64,000 nt of DNA, from positions 558,001-622,000 of the forward strand of contig NZ_SJKA01000003.1 in NCBI RefSeq assembly GCF_004331435.1, given 5' to 3'. Below are positions 8,017 through 17,586 of this stretch, piece by piece (position 1 is the first letter of the stretch; every line of letters starts with the position of its first letter). Source of the DNA: Kribbella sindirgiensis (GTDB lineage Bacteria > Actinomycetota > Actinomycetes > Propionibacteriales > Kribbellaceae). The notes under the pieces were generated by a model. It was not told where the DNA came from. It saw nothing but the letters and a program-made list of their open reading frames with translations, and searched no databases. The translations under genes were made by a program, and so were the position numbers.

Positions 8017-11000
8017 ATGCTCTGGTGGTCTGGTTCTCGATCCGTGGATCGCCGGAGGGGGCGGGTGGCCGTGGTCGCGGCAGCTGCTCTGGTCGGCGGT
8101 CTGCTGGTGACGACGCCCGCAGCGGCCGACGATCCGGCGCCGGTGACGTTGGCGGCGTTCGAGGGCGCGGAGCCGTTCGCCGCACCGCCGAACGCCGGGA
8201 TCTTCACCTGGGGCAGCGACGCCGACGACCCGCCGACGCTCGAACTGCAGGCTCGCGCGGACGCGCCGGCCGGCGAGAAGGTGCTGCACGGGACCTACAA
8301 CATCAGCGGCTGGGGCGGGTTCAGCCACGACGTCACGTACGACGTGAATCCCGGCGACTGGTCGCCGTACAAGGGGATCCGGTTCTGGTGGTACGGGCAG
8401 AACACCGCCCCGCTGCCACCCGGCTCCGGGAAGCGGATCTTCTTCGAGATCAAGGACGGCGGCGCGAACGCCGAGGCGTCCGAGCTGTGGAACACCAGCT
8501 TCACCGACGACTGGCAGGGCTGGCATCTCGTCGAGATCCCGTTCAGCGACCTCGCGTACCGCGGTGACTACCAGCCCGTCGGCGGTATCGACCACATCCT
8601 GAACCTGACCCAGATGTGGGGCTACGCGTTCACGATGCCGGCCGGCGCTCCAGGTGAGTTCGCGATCGACCAGGTCGAGGTCTACGGCAAGGCCGATCCG
8701 GCGCTGAAGAACAGTGTCGTCACCGACGCCGACGTGTACCCGGTCAAGGAGGGCGGGACCGCTCAGGTGAAGGTCTCGGTCGCGACCACGGGCGGTCCGC
8801 CGCTCGACGAGCCGGTCACCGTCGACTACCGGACCGGAACCGGAACGGCCGGCGCGGACGACTACACGCCGGTTTCCGGAACGATCACGTTCCCGGCCGG
8901 AACACTTTCCGGAACATCGCAGAACGTTTCCGTGGCGACCCGGAAAGACCGTTCCGCCGAGGTTGCGGAAACCGTTCCCCTGGAGCTCACGGTGAGCGGC
9001 GCGAAGGCCCCGCAGACCCAGCCGGTCGTGGTGATCGACGCGCACGACCTGCCGTACCTGAACCGGAAACTCCCGATCAAGACACGCGTCGCCGATCTGC
9101 TGTCCCGGATGACTGTTTCGGAAAAGGTCGGACAGATGACCCAGGCCGAGCGGAACGCGCTCCGCTCCCGCTCGGACATCGCGTCCTACGCGCTCGGCTC
9201 GCTGCTGTCCGGCGGCGGGTCCGTCCCGACCCCGAACACCCCGGCCGCCTGGGCCGCGATGATCGACACCTTCCAGCGCAACGCGCAGGCGACCCGGCTG
9301 CAGATCCCGCTGATCTACGGCGTCGACGCGGTACACGGACACAACAACGTGATCGGCGCGACGATCCTGCCGCACAACATCGCGATCGGCGCCACCCGCG
9401 ATCCGGACCTGGCCCGGCGGACCGGCGAGGTGACCGCGACCGAGGTCCGCGCCACCGGCATCCCGTGGGACTTCGCGCCGTGCGTGTGCGTGGTCCGCGA
9501 CGACCGCTGGGGCCGCGCGTACGAGGGGTACGGCGAGGATCCGGCGCTCGTGCGGTCGATGGCGACCGTGATCACCGGGCTGCAGGGCAAGGCCGACGGC
9601 AGTCAGCTCGCCCGCAACAACCGTGTCCTCGCCACCGCGAAGCACTTCGTCGGCGACGGCGGGACGACGTACGGCAGTTCGACGACCGGCTCGTACACGA
9701 TCGATCAGGGCGTCACGCAGGTGACCTGGCAGCAGCTCGAGACGATCCACCTCGCGCCGTTCCAGACCGCGGTCGACCTCGGCATCGGCACCGTGATGCC
9801 GTCGTACTCGAGCATGTCGGTCGACGGCGCCGCACCGGTCAAGATGCACGGCGACGGTGAGCTGATCAACGGCGTACTGAAGCAGCGGATGGGCTTCGAC
9901 GGGTTCGTGATCAGCGACTGGCAGGCGATCGACCAACTGCCGGGCGACTACGCGAGCGACATCCGGACCTCGATCAACGCCGGCCTGGACATGATCATGG
10001 TGCCGACGAACTACCAGGGCTTCACCCAGGGCCTGACCGCGGAGATCGGCGCCGGCCGGATCCCGATGACGCGGATCGACGACGCGGTCCGCCGGATCCT
10101 GACCGAGAAGTTCAAGCTCGGGCTGTTCGAGCACCCGTACGCCGACACGGCCAACGCCGCATCCGTCGGATCGGCCGCACACCGGGCGGTTGGGCGCGAG
10201 GCTGCGGCGAAATCTCAGGTGTTGCTGAAGAACGACGGCAATCTGTTGCCGCTGGCATCGACTGCCAAGGTGTACGTCGCGGGCAGTAACGCGAACGATC
10301 TCGGCAACCAGATGGGCGGGTGGAGCATCAGCTGGCAGGGCGGATCCGGGGCGACGACCACCGGTACGACGATCCTCGACGGGATCAAGCAGGTGGTACC
10401 GGATGCGACGTTCAGCGCGGACGCGTCGGCGCCGCTCGCGGGTCACGACGTCGGCGTGGTCGTGGTCGGGGAACGCCCGTACGCCGAAGGGATCGGGGAT
10501 GTCGGCAACGGACATGATCTGCTGCTGCCGGACACCGACAAGGCGGCCGTGGACAAGGTCTGCGGTGCGATGAAGTGTGTGGTGCTGATCGTGTCCGGTC
10601 GGCCGCAGGTGATCGCGGATCAGCTCGGGAAGGTCAACGCGCTGGTTGCTTCGTGGTTGCCGGGGACCGAGGGGGCCGGCGTCGCGGATGTGCTGTTCGG
10701 GAAGGTTCCGTTCAGTGGTCGGCTGCCGGTCAGCTGGCCGCGTTCGGAGGGCCAGCAGCCGTTGAACGTCGGGGATGCGTCGTACGACCCGCAGTACCCG
10801 TTCGGGTGGGGCCTCACGACCCAGGCCGCGGCGCGTACCGCGTTGAGCGAGGCTCGCGACAGGCTGCTGCGGCAGCACGATCCGTATGCGGTGGCGGCTG
10901 GAGTCGCGGCTGGCGTCGCGCTGCGGGTCCGCGACTGGTCGGGGCCGCAGGCAACCATTGCGGTGGCCGCTGCCGCCCAGTCCGCCAAGTTCCTCGAGCG

Positions 11001-11184
11001 CACCAAGATGGACACCTTCGCCGAGGACGATGCGGTCGTCGGCGTGGCGCGGTGGATCGCGCAGAACCACGTCGGCCAGAACCTGACCGAGCCGGCATCG
11101 AAGCTCATCTCCGACGCCGACCACGCCCTACTCAGCGGTCAGCTGAGCACCGCGGTCACGAAGCTGACGGCGGCTTCCCGGTAG
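8017..11184 (+). CDS. Secreted glycoside hydrolase family 3 exo-beta-glucanase with N-terminal carbohydrate-binding and Calx-beta-like modules
   Basis: 1055 residues. GAGGAG precedes ATG 8017. The signal peptide ends near TPAAA (about residue 36). Modules in order: a CBM11-like beta-sandwich (about 40-225, with ISGWGGFSHDVTYDV and GYAFTMPAGAPGEFAIDQVEVYG); a Calx-beta-like repeat (about 230-345, EPVTVDYRTGTGTAGADDY); a GH3 TIM barrel with KH motif TAKHFVGDGG and nucleophile Asp 634 in GFVISDW; and a GH3 C-domain with GERPYAEGIGD, whose Glu 819 matches the acid/base position of ExoP-type exo-1,3/1,4-beta-glucanases. A helical tail of about 110 residues follows the usual GH3 end. Role: exo-acting removal of glucose from plant or fungal beta-glucans outside the cell. 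Monocistronic, with a strong terminator. Confidence 0.93.
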   Translation: MLWWSGSRSVDRRRGRVAVVAAAALVGGLLVTTPAAADDPAPVTLAAFEGAEPFAAPPNAGIFTWGSDADDPPTLELQARADAPAGEKVLHGTYNISGWGGFSHDVTYDVNPGDWSPYKGIRFWWYGQNTAPLPPGSGKRIFFEIKDGGANAEASELWNTSFTDDWQGWHLVEIPFSDLAYRGDYQPVGGIDHILNLTQMWGYAFTMPAGAPGEFAIDQVEVYGKADPALKNSVVTDADVYPVKEGGTAQVKVSVATTGGPPLDEPVTVDYRTGTGTAGADDYTPVSGTITFPAGTLSGTSQNVSVATRKDRSAEVAETVPLELTVSGAKAPQTQPVVVIDAHDLPYLNRKLPIKTRVADLLSRMTVSEKVGQMTQAERNALRSRSDIASYALGSLLSGGGSVPTPNTPAAWAAMIDTFQRNAQATRLQIPLIYGVDAVHGHNNVIGATILPHNIAIGATRDPDLARRTGEVTATEVRATGIPWDFAPCVCVVRDDRWGRAYEGYGEDPALVRSMATVITGLQGKADGSQLARNNRVLATAKHFVGDGGTTYGSSTTGSYTIDQGVTQVTWQQLETIHLAPFQTAVDLGIGTVMPSYSSMSVDGAAPVKMHGDGELINGVLKQRMGFDGFVISDWQAIDQLPGDYASDIRTSINAGLDMIMVPTNYQGFTQGLTAEIGAGRIPMTRIDDAVRRILTEKFKLGLFEHPYADTANAASVGSAAHRAVGREAAAKSQVLLKNDGNLLPLASTAKVYVAGSNANDLGNQMGGWSISWQGGSGATTTGTTILDGIKQVVPDATFSADASAPLAGHDVGVVVVGERPYAEGIGDVGNGHDLLLPDTDKAAVDKVCGAMKCVVLIVSGRPQVIADQLGKVNALVASWLPGTEGAGVADVLFGKVPFSGRLPVSWPRSEGQQPLNVGDASYDPQYPFGWGLTTQAAARTALSEARDRLLRQHDPYAVAAGVAAGVALRVRDWSGPQATIAVAAAAQSAKFLERTKMDTFAEDDAVVGVARWIAQNHVGQNLTEPASKLISDADHALLSGQLSTAVTKLTAASR

Positions 11185-11191
11185 GACAAGC

Positions 11192-11230
11192 GTTGGCCGG
11201 GACGGTGACCCCTCATCCGTCCCGGCCAAC
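11192..11230. terminator. Bidirectional terminator hairpin
   Basis: Perfect 14-bp stem GTTGGCCGGGACGG (11192-11205) and complement (11217-11230) with an 11-nt loop, 7 nt after the GH3 stop and between convergent genes. No T tract. Confidence 0.75.
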
Positions 11231-11286
11231 ACACCCCAGGCGCGCTGTTCCCCCCGCGCGCCGTCCCCGTGCTCGATGCGCGAAGT

Positions 11287-11946
11287 TCAGCGGCTGATCT
11301 TCGCGGCCGCCTGGCGGGCGAGTTTGTCGAAGTTCGGGGCGGGCATCCCCGGGCCCATCTCGCTGAAGGCGAGGACCGAGACGTTGCGGCCCTTCAGGGT
11401 GACGGCGTACGGGAAGCCGCCTGCCTCGCTGCCGGGGTCGTTCGGCTTCGGGTAGTCGTACCAGCGGATCACCTGCGTGAGATCACCCGAGGCGCCCTTC
11501 ACCACGCGGTTCTCGGTGATCTTCCGTGCGTGCGTCGGCGCCGGCTTGCTGTACGTGCAGCTCTTCAGCGTCGCGATGATCGAGTTGTACGCCGCCCGCG
11601 CGCTCGCCGCGTTCGCGTACTGGCTGACGTACTGCGCGCCGTACGAGTCCATGTCGTTGCTGAACCCACGCGCCATCCGCGCCGCGACCCGCTTCCCCTC
11701 GGTCGAGGCCGGCCCGCAGTACGTCCGCGGCAGGATTCCCCTGTCAACCTGCCGGACCCACGCCGCCCGCGCATCGGCCTTCTTCACCTCGCCGACCGTC
11801 AGCATCTGCGACCGGCTCAGCGCGGTCGCCGACGTCGTACCGGCGTCCGCCCCCTGCGTCGCCAGCGCGGTCAGCCCCACGGCCAGCACTCCTGTCGCTA
11901 CACCGGTCGCAACCACACCTCGGCGCATGCCCCCAGCAAACCTCAT
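11287..11946 (-). CDS. Secreted sensor-domain-like protein, function unknown
   Basis: 219 residues. ATG 11946 follows GAGGGGA. A signal peptide (GGMRRGVVATGVATGVLAVGL, cleavage after GADA) is followed by about 190 residues with two cysteines (RTYCGPAS and KSCTYSK) likely joined by a disulfide. The arrangement, with a central ANAASARAAYNSI helix and a C-terminal NVSVLAFSEMGPG strand, resembles extracytoplasmic PknH-like sensor domains of actinobacteria, but the match is by pattern only. It lacks a membrane anchor or lipobox, so it should be released. Monocistronic; the GlxA-type regulator gene lies upstream on the same strand, 65 nt away. Confidence 0.7.
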   Translation of the reverse strand: MRFAGGMRRGVVATGVATGVLAVGLTALATQGADAGTTSATALSRSQMLTVGEVKKADARAAWVRQVDRGILPRTYCGPASTEGKRVAARMARGFSNDMDSYGAQYVSQYANAASARAAYNSIIATLKSCTYSKPAPTHARKITENRVVKGASGDLTQVIRWYDYPKPNDPGSEAGGFPYAVTLKGRNVSVLAFSEMGPGMPAPNFDKLARQAAAKISR

Positions 11947-12011
11947 GATCCGTCCCCTCGTCGGTTGGTTGTACGAGTAGACGTGCGACTCCCGGAAAAA
12001 GTTGTTCCGGT

Positions 12012-12929
12012 CTAGACGGAAGCTCGGCCACGAAGCCGGCGGAGCATCCGGGCGTCCTCGAAGCCGACCGTGCGCGCGGCGGACTCGACCGTGGTGCCGT
12101 GGCCGATGAGGTGTTCGGCCCGCTCCAGGCGGAGGAGCTGCTGGTACCGGAGCGGGGTGAGGCCGGTGGCGGCGGTGAAGATGCGGGTCAAGGTGCGCTC
12201 GCTGACTCCGACCTGCCCGGCCAGATCGGTCAGCGGGAGCCGGTCGGCGTACCGGGCGTCGATGACGTCCTGGACGCGGTGCGCGAGGTCGCTGAGGTGA
12301 TCCCGATGGCGGAGCATCGCGGACTCCTGCCGTTCGTCGCCGTTGCGGCGGGCGTAGACGACCATCTCGCGCGCCACCCGAGCCGCTGCCTCGGCGCCGC
12401 GGCCGACCGCGACCAGGTGCAGCGCGAGATCGATTCCGCTCGCGATCCCGGCGGACGTGATGACGCGATCGTCCTCGACGTACAGCACGTCCCGGACGAT
12501 GATCGCCCGCGGATACCGGGCGGCCAGTTCGTCGGTGAGGTCGTGGTGGGTCGTGAACCGCCGCCCGTCGAGCAGACCCGCCCACCCGAGCGCGTCGGCC
12601 CCCGAGCAGACACTCGCGACCGACCCGCCGGCCGCGTGGTGCGCGAACAGTCGCTTCCGGAACTCCGGCCCGATCGGCGGCTCCGGCGACAACCGCGGCG
12701 ATCGCCATCCCGGGACGACGACCAGGTCCGCCGTACCGAGCTCCGGCCACTCCAACTGGGCCCGCAACGGCACGCCCTGAGCGGTCGCGATCTCCTCGGA
12801 TTCGGCGACGTACGAGACCTCGTACCCGTACCCGAAGTCGTTCGCCGTCGTGAAGACCTGCGCCGGCCCGGCGAGATCCAGCAAATGGAGCCTCGGCACC
12901 AGGACGAAGACGACGCGAGTAGGGCGCAT
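12012..12929 (-). CDS. GlxA-type transcriptional regulator (DJ-1/PfpI domain plus AraC HTH)
   Basis: 305 residues. Residues about 4-170 form a DJ-1/PfpI-like class I glutamine-amidotransferase fold (VVFVLVPRLHLLDLAGP; ADLVVVPGW; SVCSGADALGWAGLLDGRR; THHDLTDEL), with Cys near the nucleophile-elbow position. Residues about 210-300 are an AraC double helix-turn-helix (PLTDLAGQVGVSERTLTRIF and ESAARTVGFEDARMLRR). Members sense small nitrogenous or aldehyde ligands and activate linked catabolic genes. It starts 4 nt after the stop of the isochorismatase-like hydrolase, so the two are co-transcribed and probably functionally linked. The C-terminus is slightly short but the HTH is complete. Confidence 0.9.
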   Translation of the reverse strand: MRPTRVVFVLVPRLHLLDLAGPAQVFTTANDFGYGYEVSYVAESEEIATAQGVPLRAQLEWPELGTADLVVVPGWRSPRLSPEPPIGPEFRKRLFAHHAAGGSVASVCSGADALGWAGLLDGRRFTTHHDLTDELAARYPRAIIVRDVLYVEDDRVITSAGIASGIDLALHLVAVGRGAEAAARVAREMVVYARRNGDERQESAMLRHRDHLSDLAHRVQDVIDARYADRLPLTDLAGQVGVSERTLTRIFTAATGLTPLRYQQLLRLERAEHLIGHGTTVESAARTVGFEDARMLRRLRGRASV

Positions 12930-12933
12930 CCGG

Positions 12934-13533
12934 TCAGGATGACACGGGGACGCCGGTGAGCTCGTCGAGCGTCCGGATGGTGGCGAACCGGCCGGCCAGC
13001 ACGTACTCCGTCCGCTCGGCGACCTGCTCCGCGGTCAGGGTCCGCGGATCGGCGAGGATCTCCTCGACACTCGCCTCGTCACGGATCGACGGGTGCGCCA
13101 GCGCCATCGTCGCGGTCGCCTCGGTGACGAACACGACGTCGTACCCGAGGTCGGACCCGACGCGCGCGGTGGTCTCGCAGCACTGCTCGGTACGGATGCC
13201 GGAGACAACGATCTCGCCGACGCCGCGCTGGGTCAGCAGCTGCTGCAGATTCGTTGTGGTGAAGGCGTTGTGCGACGTCTTGGTCAGCGTCGGCTCACCC
13301 GGCAACGGTTCGAGACCGTCCATCAGCCGGACGTGCCCGTTGGCCGGGTCGAACGCTCCGCCGGTCCCCGGCTCGGTGTGCAGCACCCAGACGACGAGGT
13401 CGCCCCGGTCGCGGGCCGCGCGCACCAGGCGGTCCACCCGCTCGGCGATGTCGAAGTGGTTCACCAACTGCCAGTTCGGGCGGACCCGGAACGATTCCTG
13501 GACGTCGATCACGATCAGTGCGGTTCGGCTCAT
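12934..13533 (-). CDS. Isochorismatase-family cysteine hydrolase
   Basis: 199 residues with the family triad: Asp 10 (LIVIDVQ), Lys 85 (LTKTSHNAF) and Cys 118 (GIRTEQCCETTAR). Such enzymes hydrolyse amides or vinyl ethers (nicotinamidase, N-carbamoylsarcosine amidase, isochorismatase); the C-C-E-T motif does not decide the substrate. It is the first gene of a two-gene operon with the GlxA-type regulator downstream. It is divergent from the mutarotase gene across about 178 nt that must hold both promoters. Confidence 0.88.
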   Translation of the reverse strand: MSRTALIVIDVQESFRVRPNWQLVNHFDIAERVDRLVRAARDRGDLVVWVLHTEPGTGGAFDPANGHVRLMDGLEPLPGEPTLTKTSHNAFTTTNLQQLLTQRGVGEIVVSGIRTEQCCETTARVGSDLGYDVVFVTEATATMALAHPSIRDEASVEEILADPRTLTAEQVAERTEYVLAGRFATIRTLDELTGVPVSS

Positions 13534-13711
13534 GACCTCATTCTGGCCCGCGGACGACGTACCACCGAAGGCTCGATCGGGCCCCGAACCGGACCGATCC
13601 GGTCAGCACGCAGAGATCGGACGAATTCACACCCTTCCGAACTGTTCCAAACACCGGTCTGGCGCGCTTATCGTGCGAAGGTCCTGCTTCTACAACGATT
13701 GAGGGATTGCG

Positions 13712-14935
13712 ATGCCCGATCACCTGCCCCGCCGCCAGGTCCTCCGGACCGCCGGCGCCCTGGGCCTCGGTGCCGCCGCCGCGGGCGCTCTCAGCAGCAC
13801 CGCGAACGCGAGTACCCAGGCCGCCGGTACGCCGGATAAGTTGACGACCATGGGCGCACACCACGGCAAGCCAGAGATCCGCAAGGACCCGTTCGGCACC
13901 ACCCCGGACGGCCAGCAGGTGGACGTCTACACGTTCGCCAACGGCCGGGTGACGATCTCGATGCTCACCTGGGGCGCGACCATCCAGCGGGTCGAGACGC
14001 CGGACCGCCGCGGCAGGACCACGAACATCAGCCTCGGCTTCGACAACCTGCCGGACTACGCCGCGCTCAGCCCGTACTTCGGCGCCACCATCGGGCGGTA
14101 CGGGAACCGGATCGCGAAGGGCAGGTTCACCCTGGACGGGACGACGTACCAGATCCCGGTCAACAACGGCGAGAACGCGCTGCACGGCGGCACCCTCGGC
14201 TTCGACAAGAAGGTCTGGAAGGCCAAGGTCGTGCAGAGCGACAAGGCCGTCGGCGTCGCGTTCACCTACGTCAGCCCCGACGGCGAGATGGGCTTCCCCG
14301 GTGAGCTCACCAGCACCGTCACGTACACGCTGGACAAGCGCGACGACCTGCGGATCGACTACCACGCGACGGTGGCCGGCAAGGCGACGATCGTGAACCT
14401 GACCAACCACGTGTACTTCAACCTGCTCGGCGAGGGCAACGGCACCATCTACGACCACGTGCTGGAGCTGAACGCGCCGAAGTACACGCCGGTCGACGCG
14501 ACCCTGATCCCGACCGGCGAGATCGCCCCGGTCGCCGGGACGCCGTTCGACTTCAGCAGGCCGACCGCGATCGGCAAGCGGCTCCGCGGCGACCACCAGC
14601 AGCTGATCTTCGGCCGCGGGTACGACCACAACTTCGTGCTCGGCGGGCAGCCGGACAGCAACGGGCTGCGGCTCGCGGGACGCTTCTGGGAGCCCGAGCA
14701 CGGCCGGACGATCGAGGTCCTCACCGACCAGCCCGGCGTCCAGTTCTACAGCGGCAACTTCCTCGACGGCACGTTCCTCGGCATCGGCAACAAGGCCTAC
14801 CGCCAGGGCGACGCCTTCGCCTTCGAGACCCAGCACTTCCCGGACTCCCCGAACCACGCCAACTTCCCGTCCACGGTCCTCCGCCCCGGCGAGACCTACA
14901 AATCCACCACCATCTACTCCTTCGGCACCAAGTAA
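13712..14935 (+). CDS. Tat-exported aldose 1-epimerase (galactose mutarotase)
   Basis: 407 residues. The N-terminus (LPRRQVLRTAGALGLGAAAAG) is a twin-arginine signal peptide. The mature part is a complete mutarotase beta-sandwich that interconverts alpha and beta anomers of hexoses. The expected residues are visible: ATIGRYGNRIAKG, His 158 (NGENALHGG), His 233 (NLTNHVYFN) and the catalytic base Glu 372 (FETQHFPDSPNHANFPS). Extracellular location suggests anomer conversion of sugars released by secreted glycosidases such as the GH3 enzyme upstream. Ribosome site GAGGGA before ATG 13712. Monocistronic. Confidence 0.93.
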   Translation: MPDHLPRRQVLRTAGALGLGAAAAGALSSTANASTQAAGTPDKLTTMGAHHGKPEIRKDPFGTTPDGQQVDVYTFANGRVTISMLTWGATIQRVETPDRRGRTTNISLGFDNLPDYAALSPYFGATIGRYGNRIAKGRFTLDGTTYQIPVNNGENALHGGTLGFDKKVWKAKVVQSDKAVGVAFTYVSPDGEMGFPGELTSTVTYTLDKRDDLRIDYHATVAGKATIVNLTNHVYFNLLGEGNGTIYDHVLELNAPKYTPVDATLIPTGEIAPVAGTPFDFSRPTAIGKRLRGDHQQLIFGRGYDHNFVLGGQPDSNGLRLAGRFWEPEHGRTIEVLTDQPGVQFYSGNFLDGTFLGIGNKAYRQGDAFAFETQHFPDSPNHANFPSTVLRPGETYKSTTIYSFGTK

Positions 14936-15013
14936 CCGAAGGACCTCCTGTCGTTCCCTGCCCTTGTGTGGCCTGTGCAACGGGCGCACGCTGAGCAAGG
15001 GTGGGGGTGACAG

Positions 15014-16753
15014 GTGGCAGCACCGGCGATCGCACGCGCCCGCGGCCCCGGGCCGTGGGCTCTGTGGGCGACTGTCGTGGCGGGTCTCGGCACGCTGCTG
15101 GCCTCGATCGCGCTCGCGATGGCGGGCGACGAGCTGGTTCGACCGGGCCTGCAGGCGTTCCTGTTCAACTGGATCACCATCCCGTACCTGATCAGCGGAA
15201 CACTCGCGTGGTGGCGCCGGCCGGACAGCCGCCTCGGCCCTCTGATGATCGCCACCGGGTTCGTGATGGCCCTGACCGCTCTGCAGTGGTCCTCGCAACC
15301 CGCGTTGCACTCGCTCGGCAACGTCCTCGACATGGTGCCGTCCGCCATGTTCCTGCACGTCTTCCTCGCCTATCCGACCGGACAGCTGGAGACCCGCCCG
15401 CGCCGCCTGGTGATCATCGCCGGCTACCTGAACGCCGTGGTTCTCCAAGGGGCGAAGATCCTGCTCGGCAGCAACCCGGACAGCCTGCTTGCGGTCACCG
15501 CCCAACCGGCGCTCGCGAGCCGTATCGAGCAGTTCCAGCTGATGGCGATGAGCGTTCTCCTGCTGATCGGCGCCGCCCTGCTCCTGGTCCGTCGGCCACG
15601 CCCGGACCTCGTGCGGAGGCGTCCGGTGACACTGCTGGTGGACACCTTCGGACTGGCACTGGTCATGCTCGCTCTCCTGTACGTCGCAGGGCTGCGCGGC
15701 TGGCCGCACATCGAAACGGTTCGGCACATCACGTTCGCCGCCCTCGGCCTCTCGCCGGTCGCCTTCCTGCTGGGACTGCTGGACGCCCGGCTGGCGCGCA
15801 CCGACGTCGGCGCGCTGCTGATGGAGCTGCGCGCGCACCCCACGAGCGATTTGCGCGAGCCCCTGGCGCGCGCACTGCACGACCCGTCCCTCAGCCTGGC
15901 CTACTGGCTGCCGCAATACGGCACCTGGGCCGATCCGGACGGTCATGCCGTGACCCTGCGCGGCCCCGACGAGGGACGTGCGACCCGGGTCATTCACCGC
16001 GACAACGAACCGATCATCGCGTTGGAGTTCGACCGATCGCTCGAGGACGAACGTGAACTGCTCGACGCCGTCGCGGCCGCGGCCGGAATCGCCTTGGAGA
16101 ACAACCGGCTGCAGGTCGAGCTCCGTGCCCGTCTGGAGGAGCTGCAGGGTTCACGGGCCCGGGTCATCGACGCCGCACAGAGGGAACGACAGCGGCTCGA
16201 ACGGAACCTGCACGACGGCGCCCAGCAGCGCCTGGTGGCCTTGGCACTCGAACTCGGGCTGCTCGCCAACAGCTCCACGGACAGCAGCGAGACCGCGGCG
16301 CGGCTGCTGAAGGCCAAGCGCGAGGTGGCCGTCTCCCTCGACGAGTTGCGGGACGTGGCGCGCGGTATCCACCCCGCGGTGCTCACCGGGCACGGCCTGG
16401 CGGTCGCGCTCGAGTCTCTGGCCGTACAAGCCGCCGTACCGGTAGAACTCGATGTCGCGATCGACCGACGGCTGCCCGAACGCGTAGAGGTCGCCGCGTA
16501 CTACGTCGTCAGCGAGAGCCTGACGAACATCGGCAAGCACGCGGAAGCGACCACCGCGTCGGTCCGCGTCAGCCGGTCCGCCGACGCGATCGTCGTCGCG
16601 GTCGTCGACAACGGTATCGGCGGCGCGGACACCGAGCGCGGTACCGGACTGCGCGGTCTCGCCGACCGCGTCGAGGCCACCGGCGGCCAGTTGCGGATCT
16701 GGAGTCCGCCAGGCCGCGGGACCCGGCTGGAGGCGGAGTTCCCATGCGAGTAG
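15014..16753 (+). CDS. NarL-family sensor histidine kinase
   Basis: 579 residues starting at GTG 15014 after a GGTGGGGG stretch. About six or seven hydrophobic segments fill residues 15-265, so the sensor is membrane-embedded with little periplasmic loop. A short GAF-like remnant (about 300-375) precedes the dimerisation helix with the HisKA_3 motif ERNLHDGAQQRLVAL (His 400). The HATPase domain has SESLTNIGKHA and DNGIGG and ends RLEAEFPCE. Overlaps the response regulator gene by 10 nt, indicating a cognate pair. The next two genes encode membrane proteins likely in the same output module. Confidence 0.93.
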   Translation: MAAPAIARARGPGPWALWATVVAGLGTLLASIALAMAGDELVRPGLQAFLFNWITIPYLISGTLAWWRRPDSRLGPLMIATGFVMALTALQWSSQPALHSLGNVLDMVPSAMFLHVFLAYPTGQLETRPRRLVIIAGYLNAVVLQGAKILLGSNPDSLLAVTAQPALASRIEQFQLMAMSVLLLIGAALLLVRRPRPDLVRRRPVTLLVDTFGLALVMLALLYVAGLRGWPHIETVRHITFAALGLSPVAFLLGLLDARLARTDVGALLMELRAHPTSDLREPLARALHDPSLSLAYWLPQYGTWADPDGHAVTLRGPDEGRATRVIHRDNEPIIALEFDRSLEDERELLDAVAAAAGIALENNRLQVELRARLEELQGSRARVIDAAQRERQRLERNLHDGAQQRLVALALELGLLANSSTDSSETAARLLKAKREVAVSLDELRDVARGIHPAVLTGHGLAVALESLAVQAAVPVELDVAIDRRLPERVEVAAYYVVSESLTNIGKHAEATTASVRVSRSADAIVVAVVDNGIGGADTERGTGLRGLADRVEATGGQLRIWSPPGRGTRLEAEFPCE

Positions 16754-17388
16754 CGATCGCCGAGGACAGCGTCCTGCTGCGCGAGGGACTCACCCGGATC
16801 CTCGCGGGCGCCGGCCTGGACGTCGCCGCGGCGTACGACAACGCCGACGACCTGCTGCGGTACGTCCGCAGTTTCCCGCCGCAGGTCGCGATCCTCGACA
16901 TCAGGCTGCCTCCTACGCACAACGACGAGGGCATGCGCGCCGCCCTGCGGATCCGAGCGCAGCATCCGGACGTCGGCGTACTGGTGCTGTCGCAGTACCT
17001 CGAACTCGGCCTGGCGATGCAACTGCTGTCGGACTCCGCCGAAGGTGTCGGCTACCTGCTGAAGGACCGGATCAGCGACGTGGACGACTTCGTCGGCGCG
17101 GTACGGCGAGTGGCCGGCGGCGGTTCGGCGGTCGATCCGAAGATCGTCTCCACGCTGCTCAGGCGGCGGCGTGGTGACGATCCGCTCGCGGTGCTGACTC
17201 CCCGCGAGCGAGAAGCACTCGAACTGATGGCGACCGGTGCGTCGAACCAGGGCATCGCCGACGCGCTGACGATCACGCTGCGGGCCGCGGAGAAGTACGT
17301 CTCCGGCATTTTCACCAAGCTCGGCATCCCGTCCACCCGCAGCGAATCCCGCCGGGTGCTCGCCGTACTGCTCTATCTGCGCGCCTGA
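16744..17388 (+). CDS. NarL/LuxR-family response regulator
   Basis: 214 residues. The receiver domain has the acidic pair (IAEDSVLL), phospho-acceptor Asp 52 (AILDIRLPP) and the switch Lys in YLLKDRI. The C-terminal LuxR HTH reads LTPREREALELMATGASNQGIADAL and AEKYVSGIFTKLGI. Overlaps the kinase gene by 10 nt, so it is translationally coupled and is its partner. Probably controls the CPBP protease and membrane-protein genes 199 nt downstream. Confidence 0.93.
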   Translation: MRVAIAEDSVLLREGLTRILAGAGLDVAAAYDNADDLLRYVRSFPPQVAILDIRLPPTHNDEGMRAALRIRAQHPDVGVLVLSQYLELGLAMQLLSDSAEGVGYLLKDRISDVDDFVGAVRRVAGGGSAVDPKIVSTLLRRRRGDDPLAVLTPREREALELMATGASNQGIADALTITLRAAEKYVSGIFTKLGIPSTRSESRRVLAVLLYLRA

Positions 17389-17586
17389 CACACCAGAAAC
17401 CCGAACCCCTCCTCCACCGGCCGCCCGGTCTCCCGAACGCGCCCGGAAACGCGAGTCTCGACGCAGACCCCGTCCCCGGAGGAAACAGTGCACAAATCCC
17501 GCGTGATGCAGAACGAACCCGACCCGCCGCGCCGGCCGGACCGTGCACCGAGTCCCCGACCACCCGCGATTCCCAGGAGATCCGTC

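Noticed and set aside
7180..11124. 1314-codon minus-strand open frame opposite the GH3 gene
   Set aside because: It is antisense to well-supported coding sequence, is Arg/Pro/Gly rich with no domain, and arises from GC bias at third positions. The same applies to frames at 1945-4185 (+) and 13538-15997 (-).
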